Below are positions 33,501 through 44,445 of a stretch of 64,000 nucleotides of DNA, piece after piece. The stretch covers positions 12,017,242 to 12,081,241 of the forward strand of contig CM041551.1 of the NCBI GenBank assembly GCA_023238725.1. The letters are read 5' to 3'. The notes beneath the pieces are model-generated. The model worked only from the letters and a program-made list of their open reading frames with translations. It made no database searches and had not been told where the DNA came from. The stretch is from Scortum barcoo. Taxonomy: Eukaryota > Chordata > Actinopteri > Centrarchiformes > Terapontidae. The stretch's first letter is position 1. The number at the start of each line of letters is the position of its first letter. The translations under genes and the position numbers were made by a program.

Positions 33501-34810
33501 ACGCATGAGTGCGCATCGGAGTGTGCAAAGTAGACCTGGACCAAGGCATTTCTCTTCACCGACTCTTATTCACTTTTGTTCCATTCTGTTTTTAAATGCA
33601 AAGGGGATTTCATTTCATTCTCTTTTTGCCATTTTACCTCCCTTTTTTTCCCTCTAAATCCAGCTTTTGGAAGGCCCGGGGGCTGAGTAAATGTGATCGA
33701 TTTCTAGAGAGTGTGTCATCTAGGCCGCCCTTTTAGGAGTGGTTTTGTAACAGAGGCACAAAGGCGCGTGGAGCCATCATTCAGCCAGCTCTCCTATTGT
33801 TCACTTAATTCATGCTGAAGGATCCAGGTCAGGCCAGCAAGCACCCTTCACAGGTTAGAAGTCAGGACTCCTCTCCCATAAACCACGGGCAAGAACAAAA
33901 CCACTTAAGTCCAGAGGTGTGATGTATTATTATCCACTAGAAATGTATTTCCACAGCTGTTTCTTTTCTATTTGTAATATGACTGTGAAACTAATGAGAA
34001 CAGAATGTCTCTGAAATTATATTTGCTCAACAGGGTTTGCAGAACAGGGAGCTGATATGAGATGGGATGAGAACATCAAGCGTGGTTATTAGTTGGACTG
34101 TGTTCGCTGGAGGAGCGGCTTCGAGACGATTTTGAGTCTACACTGGGCTACTTTGTCTAACACGGTTGTCTTATGTGAGATGAGGATAATACCAACTTGA
34201 GTCGGCCTGAATTAACCATAGCAACATGCCATTACTGCATGTTACATTTGGATATAGCTAGTTTATTTAGCTTTTATCTTTCACAAAGTGTCCTCCGGCC
34301 TGGCTAAGTCTGTAACAATGAGCTCCTCACGTCTTCGAATATCCCACAAAAAGCTATCTTCTCCCCGTCACTGAGGGAGGAATGCACGCGGCAAGCGTGC
34401 AGCCGGGCTCTCCTGTGAAGGAGAATTAATCTGCTCCAAACAACCTTTTATTTTCTCTACACAACTACTTGTCAACCTCCACTAAAAGCAATTTGTTTTT
34501 GGCCCGCTTCTCCAGGCTCATGTAGCAGGACTGAGAGAGCAGTGTGGCATGTTGTTTCAAAAAGGAGAAGGGAGGGGGGAAACAGTGCTTTAATCTGATT
34601 AGACCTGGCTAAAATCCCAAACCGGGGCTGAAGTGCAGTGCTTGTGGTTTCTGAACGGCTTACGCTAAGTCTGTACCATGGAAATAATCTACTCTTAAAA
34701 CCCAGGAAACAAATCAACTATGGTAAGGACATAAGTCGCTGTCATTACGGAGTCATTAGGAGAAACATTTCCATACAGCGTGCAGGCCAGTAGTGCCGGC
34801 AGAAGGGGGC
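30522..34810. other. Intergenic, no gene seen
   Basis: No gene seen. A (CA)n run lies at 30633-30650 and a TATAAAA word at 31247-31253. A C/T-rich tract (about 31.62-31.68 kb) precedes balanced, repeat-free sequence from about 32.0 to 34.5 kb, which looks like conserved non-coding DNA in places (for example 33.64-33.85 kb). Confidence 0.5.
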
Positions 34811-34832
34811 AGTGTGTGTGTGTGTGTGTGTG
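34811..34832. repeat. (GT)n microsatellite
   Basis: About eleven GT units. Confidence 0.88.
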
Positions 34833-35639
34833 CACTTATGTGCTGTGATCATGTCTTTAAATTTATGTGTGTCTCCATGTTTTAAACATACATTTAGAAG
34901 CAGTAGGGTTCATTTTTCATATTTGTATGAATTTAACATACAGAAGGTTTGCGTGTTTGCCTGTATTTTCTGTGTGTGCGCGCTTCCATCTTGAATGCAT
35001 TTCTATATGCGTGTTTCTCTGTGCTGCTGTGGGATTGCAGGACGACTTCTTGGGTGCTGAATAATGAATCAAAGCATGGTAGAGGAAAAAAAGTCACACT
35101 GCAGCAGCTTGTCTCTGCGCACTGCTTTTACTTCAGCTGAGCTAGATGAATGGAGCCTGGAAGGAGCTCGCTCTAATAGGGCCAAGACCCCGCTATCACC
35201 TCCACAGCCACGCAGCAGTGCACCTCAAAATTCTCTTTGATATGTGGTTAAATACAGGCCGGACCACCGAGTAAAACTCCAGATCAACAATGAATATTTA
35301 TAGCTGAATATTAGCATTTATTGTATAAGTAGCGTGTGCCGATTGGAAGTACAGTTGGTAAGACAAGAGAAGGGGGCTACTTAGGAAGATCAACAGAAAA
35401 CCCTCATAAACATGCACTCTAACAGATGGGTTTTGCCACCAGTAAAATGTAGGAAAAAAAACAGTTGGTGATCAATATGCAATCAATATTGGGGGAGGAA
35501 AGGAGCAATACGGCAGAGGAAGCACAGAAGAGTGAAGGAAATATTAGCTTTCACTCCAACCTTGTAGGCTTGGAGCAATAACACAAAACAAGATCTTCCT
35601 AATGACACTATTAAACTGTTTTACCACAGTATACCATGT

Positions 35640-36060
35640 TGTCAGCCGCCGTGTTTCATTGTCTCATTAATAGCCTCCCAACACAGTGCAGATTTCAATA
35701 TCAGTTTGCGCTCATTATCTCTCTTCTCTGATACCGTTTCATTTTGCGCGGGCTAAATTAAATGTAAAAAACCATAATGCAATTTTGCTGGAGGAGAACA
35801 TGGCGGCTAATTGCATTAGGTTGAACTGTCGGTGGCGTCTGCAGTGGCTAGGCCCCCATCACTCTCCCGCAATTAGCGCTGGCTACTCCCCTCAGCAGCA
35901 GGTGTTGTTCTGCCCGTGCCAGCACTCCAGCTGATTACCTAAGCTGAGCGCTGCGAGCTGCTCTCCATCCATCTAGGTTACCGCACCACCACAGCTCTGT
36001 GCAGATACTCTAAGAGCCGCAATTACATTACTGTAGAGCCCGCAGATACATGGCGGCCTC
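35640..36060. promoter_or_regulatory. Candidate conserved enhancer block
   Basis: This is repeat-free DNA with several AATTAG/TAATTG homeodomain cores: GGCTAATTGCATTAGG, CCGCAATTAGCGCTGGC and GCCGCAATTACATTAC. Three similar 'GCAATTA'-type words within about 220 bp suggest a clustered-site enhancer. An open frame of 82 codons crosses it, without domain evidence. Function is inferred. Confidence 0.33.
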
Positions 36061-36279
36061 TATGCACCGCTGTCACTCGGATAGCAGGAAATGCTGCCAA
36101 GCTGCAGAAAGGACTGGTATGACGCTGTCATGTTGCAGGCGGAGGAGACTGCTGCTTAGCTGCAACCTTGGGCTTGAAGGTTGTGGTGTATTGATGTGAG
36201 AAGCCAGGAGGATGAGGAAGAGTGGGCTATGAGTGAGAGTCAGAGGCTCAGAGCGGTAGTAACGCCAATGAACTTACTT

Positions 36280-36304
36280 ACACACACACACACACACACA
36301 CACA
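36280..36304. repeat. (CA)n microsatellite
   Basis: About twelve CA units. Confidence 0.9.
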
Positions 36305-36490
36305 GCATGAGGTTGGCAGCATTCCAACAGACTCTGAGAGCAGTTGGGCTAACCAAATTATAAATTTACAAGGACTAAATTACATAGCTAGTGTACACAC
36401 ATACTGTCACATCAGAGACACAGCCACAGGCACACACACTCCCTCCTTCATTGGATGTCTCTTCTCTCACATACACAGACACACACATCT

Positions 36491-36512
36491 GCACACACAC
36501 ACACACACACAC
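36491..36512. repeat. (CA)n microsatellite
   Basis: About eleven CA units within a longer CA-rich region (36.39-36.51 kb). Confidence 0.88.
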
Positions 36513-37890
36513 CAGGGACAGAAGCAGCCAACATCAAACAACTGAACTTGAACTTTGGACAGGTAGAGAATGTTTTGTGCATGATATGAATAAAATCTCT
36601 GGCTCAGAGAAAGCACAAAGTCCACAGCTTTTTGATGCTATTGGTGATCCCTCTTTCTTTGCTTCCTGTGTCGATGTGTCCATGTATCAGGAATGCAGCG
36701 CAGTGAAAAACAAACTAAAATCCAAAATTAAGATCTTGCAATATGAGAGAAGCCAAAGAGCCTTGACCAGGATATAAGGAGAGGTTATCTCTATCTATAT
36801 CTGTAATTTTATCTTTTGGTTGATGTGTGCATGGGTGAATTTGTTTGCAGCTTATTGTGGAGGTTTCTCTGCGAGTCCTTTTTCACATTTCATACACGTC
36901 TTGATTGTAAAGCGAATGAAGGTGCAGTTCAGTCCAGTTTCCCTGGCCTCCTGGCCTGACACCTGACCACTAAAGTGGCAATTAATATTTTCACTCAAAA
37001 AGGGGTTAACAGCAGTTCTGTCGTAAATATCTACCACCATAGCTTGTGATTTATTCTTGGGCATTGGATTCCACCCTTTGATAACAACACTGCAGCACTA
37101 GTCAGATGTAATATACATGATAAGGCCATGTTGTGCCTTAATTATTATATTTTCCTCATAGAAATGTTGTTTACATTCTTTCATTCACATGTGGTCGCCT
37201 GATTTCCATCCTTTCATTTGCTGTGATAGAAAGCATTAATCCCTACTAGCAGAAGCTTTGTAGTGGAGATGTGTGTTACTGAAAAGAACCTTCATGTGGT
37301 ATCTCTGTAGCCCTGATTTGTAGGTACATTTTTGAAGCTTGTGTCAGCCACAACATAACCTACTGCAAATAGCTACAGCAACCATAGCATAGGATTCATA
37401 GCTTTGTTGTAACCCCTTAACTTCCAACCATAAATTCACCCTGAGGCCTCTGAGGTGGTGGACGCTCGTGGCTACAGTAGTCCGTGTGCTTCAACAGAAA
37501 TGTTTGTCAATTGGTCAAACTCCCTGCCGCCACCTCTTTGTCAGAGTCAACGGTGGGGGGCTCCGTCTGACAGTGTCTTTAACTTTCTGAAACTGTAATC
37601 CAACATCCCCACCCACTTCATGCAGCGATTGACTGGGTTTGTCAGCAGGGTTTGAACTTCTCTCAACCTTCTTTGTTCATTCTTCAGTCAACGATTTCTG
37701 TTGCTTTTCTTGAGACAATGGGCAAACTGCACACCATTATCCCCATATTTAAGAAATGTCGGCTCTCTCCCATCTGGCTTTTCATTCTGTCTTCCAAAGT
37801 GCATTCGGGGAAACAATACTTTTGTCTTTGAATTGGTAAGAAGCATACCATTCTAGTTAGTTCTTTTCAAGCACAACTCTACTGTCACTC

Positions 37891-37891
<1 letters not shown>
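36513..37891. other. Intergenic, no gene seen
   Basis: No gene or recognised repeat. The frame that enters this stretch from the CA-rich block on its left is an artefact of CA repeat translation. Confidence 0.5.
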
Positions 37892-37925
<34 letters not shown>

Positions 37926-37931
37926 GTATAT
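37892..37931. repeat. (GT)n(TATG)n microsatellite
   Basis: A GT run passes into TATG/TATA units. Confidence 0.88.
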
Positions 37932-40230
37932 ACAGGATATACGACTCACTATCTAATAAACATTGTACTCTATATGCTTTTGTTGTTGTGTGCTTTTATT
38001 GGTCTTATTAGTTAAAAACTCCACTGAATTTCCCAGGATTCCTGATGTTAAACTGAAAAACAAAAACCACAAATGGAATGCACAAGTGTATTTTGAGCTC
38101 TGTGTTGTGTCTGACCCTCATCACTTGCCATCCAGAAGGGTGTTAGTGTTTTATTGACTGGCACGGTGGTCCTGCTGTGCCATTGCTCTCAGCCTCCAGG
38201 ATTAAAGAGACACTGCACTCTAGACATGACTCACTCATTGAATTCCCCCACTCACATGGCCTCGCTGCAGCTCCAATCCACTGGAGACGTTACGTAAGTT
38301 AGAGGCAACTTCACTTACTCAATCTATTAGAGGAGAAAATAAAATGAAAAGCATTTTTAATCGCTGTCAATTTTCTATGCCCCCCACCATAGACCAAAGC
38401 TTTTACACTTTGTGTGGGTTTTTTTTTTTTTTAAAGATGAAATGTTACCCTGGATCTCTGTCTGAATCCCTGTAAGCACACAATTCTCTTTCAGAGATAA
38501 TAGGGAACCACAGTTAGTGACAGGCCACACAGATCAAGAATGGCCCTGCCAGGCCTGTCGCCAATTACCCTCTGAACAAGAGCAGGAAAGCAAACATACA
38601 AACACTTAACACATTCACTTATTGTGTACACACTTGAGCAAATGTGCACACACCTTCTTTCTTTTCCCACTTTGTTTCTCTGTCTCTCTGTGGTCTTAGC
38701 AGTTAGCACAAAGGGCCAATTGACTCCCCCAAGTCCCATTAAGTCTGCAGCCTATTTGTAGACATCATAGGCTGGTTAAGTTGGATGCCCAAGAGCCACA
38801 AACAATGTGAAGCCCTGGACTTGTCAATTCTGAATGTGATTCTCAGACTGCAAGTCAAACATTCTAGTAGCATATGCGTCTGTCATTTGCTAGACAAACA
38901 GTCATTTTAGCAGTCTACGGGATAGTTTTCTGAGACTGCTAATGCAAGTGAAACAGTACATCTGAATTTAAATGAATGTCTCTCAAAAAGCCCTGTAAGC
39001 ATTTAAAAATGTGTGCTGGAGATGTACATTTTAAAATGGCAATTTTTCCAAATGTATTTAAATTAAAAAGCTTGTTAAATGTGCTATAAAAAATCAGCAG
39101 CACCAAAATGGACAGTGAAAAAGCAACGGTGGTCATAGTCTGGACTTGCCCTGGTCATGTTTTTTTGGTGTATTTTGATGATAATGTTGTAGTCGGCGGA
39201 GCAGCTCGAGCTCACATCCATGGAGACAATGCTCACTCGTCTCTCCCGTGGTTAATTGCTGTTCATGTTACTCCAAGTGAGGCACCCCTCCCCGATATCA
39301 GCCCTCAGCCAATTTACATCTTATTATGTCTATCTGTGCTGAGACCTAGTATCTCAAATAGAGAGAAAATTACTCTCCATTTCTGGGGGAAATAGTGACT
39401 CGCTGTAGTCACCCCAACATTGATGCATTCTGTCACTGTGTCAGAGGTGCTCCTCAGATATTATATGAATACTTGCCCATGCAGTATGGACATTGTTCCA
39501 TATTCTCCCTCCATTATTAAAATGTCATTAACTGCACAAATAAATGGCTGTTTTGCAAAACAAATGATGGTGGAGGGTGAATGTGACTCACAGTGATGTA
39601 CAGTAGAGGTATGTTTTAAATGTTTAAGTTTAAATCAGACCTGTGCTTGTATGATTAAGGAGGTGATACTGAGATTGCTGAGATCTTTTCATTTTATAAA
39701 AAGTAAGCAAATGAAATGAATTACATTACTCACGTGCTAAATGTTAAACAATTATCTCTCGCCACATTTCCTACATCATTCCCACATCGCACAGTGTTTG
39801 CATTTAAATCATGTTTGAATTGAATTATTATTTGACAGCAGAGTCGCACACATTGAAACATGGTCATCCTTGTACAGCCTGTGTTAGAAGCATGCAAAAT
39901 GTTCCCATACAAGGGAACATTCTCCTCTTTGGATAATTATTGTTTAATTAAACAGAGATCTTGTGAAACATTTCAGATTTCACGTTGCAAACAATGCCGG
40001 TGTGAATGATGGATACTCACAAGTTAGGTATCCGTCGATTGGTTAGATCTCGTGCAGCCTGGCGTTTAAGTCATGCTTTTGTGATGAAGTGCTATATTAA
40101 TAAACTTGACTGAGAGAGGAAAAGCCCTCTGATAGGACAATTATTTTTGTTTTAAGCAGCCTGCGCGTGGGAGGACAGCCTCGCTCCCTAGGTTTCCACT
40201 TACCAGCAGTGAGTGACAAAGCCTATCTAT
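37932..40230. other. Intergenic, no gene seen
   Basis: No gene seen. A T12 run lies near 38.42 kb, and AT-rich segments are at 38.98-39.08 and 39.6-39.75 kb. No known repeat family was recognised. Confidence 0.5.
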
Positions 40231-40480
40231 TATGGCAGCTAGACTTTTACCAGCGTTCACAATCGATCCTCTCTGCCCTGCACGGCCTATAAAATAATGC
40301 ATCATAATGAGGGGTGGGGGCCTTTGATGAATGACAGAAAACACCGTCTAAGTGACATCCCAAAGTTGTAGGCCGTTTCCATTTTATCCTCCATTCCAGT
40401 TGCACAATGAGGCATTTTGTTATGATTCAATTTCCATCAAACTCCTGCCTGCGCATGACTGTCAGTGACATCCCAATCAG
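40230..40480. promoter_or_regulatory. Candidate conserved enhancer block
   Basis: Repeat-free DNA with CTATAAAATAATGCATCATAATGA, which joins an A/T-rich MEF2/HOX-like word to an octamer-like ATGCAT and TAAT cores, followed by GATGAATGACAG (TGACAG, a MEIS/TGIF core) and two TGACATCCCAA words about 110 bp apart (40352 and 40466). This looks like a regulatory block; conservation is not tested. Confidence 0.33.
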
Positions 40481-40814
40481 TGTTGCTGACATTATTCCAG
40501 ATAAATGTCATAAAAACAAGCAAATGTTGAAGGCGCTGTAATTGTTTCTGACAACATGATCAAATCATAAACATTAAAACATAAACACATAAAGGTTGGG
40601 GGGGTGCAGATAATAAAATACAGTGTATAAAGCTCAAAAGAATTATGACATTTTGAAGGTGATGTTATTAATTGTTCATTGATTCTTTTTCTTATAGTTA
40701 CACCACACATAAACATTTATTCCCTTGCATGTATTGTCTTTGTATTTCACTCAGATGCTCTTATCTCAACCACAAGGTACCTATTTTTAAGGTTTATGTG
40801 AAAATATTTTGTAT

Positions 40815-42610
40815 AAAAAATGTATTGTATAAAAAAAAAAAAAAACAGTAGTTTTGTCATCTTATACTGTATATAGGCACCCGGTGGACTGTGCATGTGT
40901 TCACTCTATCTCTCTCTCATCTACATGTTCACATACACAGTGGTGGTGAGATGGGATCCTCTGATTCAGCAAATCAAAGGCCTCTTCTCCTGTCCATATT
41001 ATCGATGCTGCTGGAGGGCCGTAGAGGATGGCGGGGCACAAGGCAGGGTGGGGGTGGGAAGAGCTGGCAGATCTGTGGGGGGCAGGGCAGGCAGGGCTGG
41101 AGCTGCAGATTATTCTGGAAATTGCCAGCTGCAGTGTCTGCAATCAGGATCAAACCGGTTCCGGGTGGGGGGAGGAGGAAGTCACTGTCGATTTTTGTCA
41201 AGCCAGCCTGTGCCTGTGTGTCTCCCGGCTGAGCGGGATGACATCCGCGAGGGCGACGGTGGAAATGTCCCACCACCTCATCCTCTCCTTAATAATTCAT
41301 CTGCCTGCCTGGGCTCTCTGCAGGTCTGTGGCTGTAGCCGTGCCGCCCGCCTTTTAATGGAGCCAGCGATTACCAACACCGACATCTTAACATTTAAATA
41401 ATACACAGACACCGGGGCCGGTGCAAAATCAATAGCACATACAGGGAGTGTAATGAAGAGCACAGCACATCCAGCAGCCATCTTGCCGACTGCAGGATAT
41501 ACAGAGCATGTAGATGCAAAAACACATCCAGCGCTCCTTGCTCTGCACGCCACCTCCCCCACCCTATTCCCAAAGATACTATGGGGTCGTCTTTTTCTTT
41601 TTTCTTCGTCATCCTCTCCTCCTCCCTGTTTCGCCTCTTTTAACACTCCTCTCCTTCTTGTTTCTTCCTTTCCCTCTATCTCTGCTTCTCCTGCTCTCAG
41701 AGGATTGCAGGGCTCCTGAGGCGAGCAGCAGAGCCCTGGGACAGACCCTGATTAAAACTGCCTGTTAATGACAAAGGCCCCAACGCTGCAGCTCACGCTC
41801 TAATCCTAATCTGTATGCATCCGCAGCAGCACATATTTCCTCCCTTGCTCAGTCCTCTGACACCAGACAAACGGAAACACAGAGGCAGCCATTTTGGAAC
41901 AGCTGCATGGAGCTTCGTGTAATGGAGGAGCTCTGCCCGGGACACCCAACGGGGACAAAAAAAAAAAAAAAAACGCTGCAACGAATCCTCTCGCGCTTGT
42001 CTGTGACCACGTTACGCATTCTTCTCATCCCTCCAGGTCCACGCGTGGCAAATTTGTTGCTACACGAGGAGAGAGACAGGGAGCACACTGTCGCAAGGTG
42101 CATGAGGTGACCCTGCAGCTTTCGGCTAAAAAACAAAACCGCCTCTCGGTTGTTTTAGCTCGGCGCTCGACTTACGCATAAGCCACCATTTCATTTGCGC
42201 TGATTTTAAATAACACACGGGGGAAGCTTGAGAGCACACGAGAAGCAGACCATTCACCTGAAAGCGAGACTGATGGGCTAACAATACAGGGGGAAGGTGA
42301 GCAGTTTATTTTAGCAGCGAGGGGGGGGATGTCTGCATGTCTCCAGTGATGCAGGGGTGATTTCTTTCGCAGCAGGCCTGCATGAGTGCCCCGAGGCGAG
42401 AGGGATAAGGGCCGTAGAGGAGAGGGGAAGAGAAAGAATCTCGCCTGGAGAGACTTTGCAACATGAGTGCACTGGAGCCATTAAAAATATAACAAGAGAT
42501 GAGTGTAACAGTGTATATTTAGCAGCGGAGAACGAGCTCGCCACGCCGCGTTGTGTGTTACACTGGTCGTTCGTATTTTTGGTCACTGCAGGAGCTCAAA
42601 TCAAAGCAGA
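40815..42610. other. GC-richer segment without recognisable gene
   Basis: After an A14 run near 40.83 kb, this is the most GC-rich part of the window outside the mir-124 promoter zone, with many GGAGG/GGGGG words, CpGs near 41.22-41.27 and 42.0-42.2 kb, and an A17 run at 41957-41973. Several overlapping frames of 60-168 codons occur on both strands, as expected of GC-rich non-coding DNA. It could be a distal promoter or enhancer. I cannot support a protein. Confidence 0.35.
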
Positions 42611-43380
42611 CAAACGGTGAAGGATGAAAAAAAAAAAAGAAGACCGAGGTGTTTATCAGTCGCTGTTGTTGCTGCCGGTGTGTAAAATAAGCACACCACA
42701 TCTGTGCAGCAACCACTTTCACAGCGATAAGAAACAATGGAGTTTTAAAATGAACATGGGGGGAATGGTTCAGTGCTTAGAATTATGGATGCTGGGAAAG
42801 GATCTTGGGTGTGGGAAAGAAGAGAGAGGATTATAAATTTCAGCAAATCAGAGAAAAGCATGTGGAGAAATCTCAGCGTCGCTTTATGTTTTTTTTTTCT
42901 CTCCATTCTTCCCTCCTTTTTCACTCTTTAATTCTCCCTCCCTCTCTCCTTTGTCTCTATCTTGAGCTCCTTTGCTCTCTTTGATATAGTGGATTTTACA
43001 CGAGTTTTTCTATTGACATCTGCTTACATTTCAGCTGTCCACTGCGCCCATCTTTTATTCTCAAAACTGCATGAGCAGCTCTTTCTCTCTCAGACGTTAT
43101 CATTGTAGAGCTGCAGTATTTATTCAAACCTCTTAATTCTCTCTTCTTCTTTTTTTTTTTCTTTTAAATCCCAAATCTGGTCTTGAAATGAGGAACATCA
43201 CACCGTGGGACTACTTTCGTTCCCTCTTGTATCATTGGCATTAATTGAGTGACTTTTCAATCAGAACAAATAGCTAAACTTCGATTTGATTTTTTTTTTG
43301 CCCTTCAAAGACTGAGGTTAGAAGACCCATGAAATCTAGTATATTTACAACAAAACAGACAAGAGCATTTTTCTGAAGGA
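42610..43380. other. Intergenic, pyrimidine-rich
   Basis: CT-rich stretches (42.89-42.96 and 43.13-43.17 kb) with several T runs. No gene seen. Confidence 0.55.
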
Positions 43381-44060
43381 ATAATTTAATAATTTATGTC
43401 AAATAAGATGTCTGTGCTCTTTCATGCCAAGTCTGATGATATGATTGATACAGCCCCCGTATCTGCCTGTTAGTGTACTTGATGATTAGCTTAGAGGGTT
43501 AATTTAGCTAAGCATCCGGACTGGAAACAGAGGGAGACAGCTAGCCTGGTTCAGACGTCCCGGTGTGTTCGGGATTGTCTTGGTTTCAAGGTGGGTGTCC
43601 CAAATCCCCGCAGATATCCGGAACACTTGACAAGTGTCCCGTTTGTTGGTACAAAATAAAATGATAATTATAATAGTCTCTTCAGTCTTTTCAGTACTTA
43701 CATTACAAACAATTATCATGTTCTGTCCCACTGATTTCCTAACCCAATATAAAAACATTAACACAACATTAACACCCTACTGAATTCAGCACTGATTTGT
43801 CTGTATGTATGTCAGTCAATCACTTTGTTGTTGTCAAGGCTCTTACAACTCATAGGCAGGTGTCCTAAGCTATAACACACTTTCTGACATAATCTCTCAG
43901 TATGCTAACGGTGAACCCTCATGGCAAAGAGAAAGTTGTTTTTTCTAAAAAGCTCCAGGGGGCTTACTCCGCTCTTCGTTAAGTACCCAGTAACAAAAGT
44001 GCTGCATTCATGGCGTCCACTGTGTTGAAAGGTGCACTTGGAAGGTGTGCTAAGTATAGA

Positions 44061-44108
<48 letters not shown>

Positions 44109-44445
44109 TCAATTAGTGCATACAAAATGTGAAGTGTTTGATAAAGTGTTGTGTTTTTTGCAGGCTGGGTGTTACTGAGTGTCTTGTGTTTGTGTGTCAA
44201 CCACGCAGTGACTCCAAGACATGAGGAAGTCCCTGTAACCATGAGCTAACCTAATGAGCTTTAGAGCTGTTTGGTGGATTTATTTACTTCTGGACAAAGC
44301 TAAGCTAGCTGTTTCCCCTTGCTTCCACTCGTTATGCTAAGCATCAGCTACGCTAATGGACAGATAGGGAAGAGAACTGTACCAATTTTCTAATCTAATT
44401 CTTGGCATGTAAGCCAATAAGCATATATATCCTAAAACTTTTAGG
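43380..44445. mobile_element. Long-TIR non-autonomous DNA transposon, copy 2
   Basis: This is the same family as the copy at 23.7-24.6 kb, more diverged. Left end: CTGATGATATGATTGATAC, then GATTAGCTTAGAGGG, GCTAAGCATCCGGACTGG and GAGACAGCTAGCCTGG. Right end, as inverted complements: AAGCTAAGCTAGCTGTTTCC, GTTATGCTAAGC, GTACCAATTTTCTAATCTAA. The interior does not resemble copy 1's interior, and a (TA)22 tract sits inside it. There is no open frame that could be a transposase. Confidence 0.68.
44063..44106. repeat. (TA)22 microsatellite
   Basis: An uninterrupted TA run bounded by GACC on the left and GGTC on the right, so the whole segment is a perfect palindrome. It lies inside the interior of the second transposon copy. 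Confidence 0.95.

Noticed and set aside
40895..41401. 168-codon open frame in GC-rich DNA
   Set aside because: Several overlapping frames of similar length exist on both strands, as expected for stop-poor GC-rich non-coding sequence. No recognisable motif.
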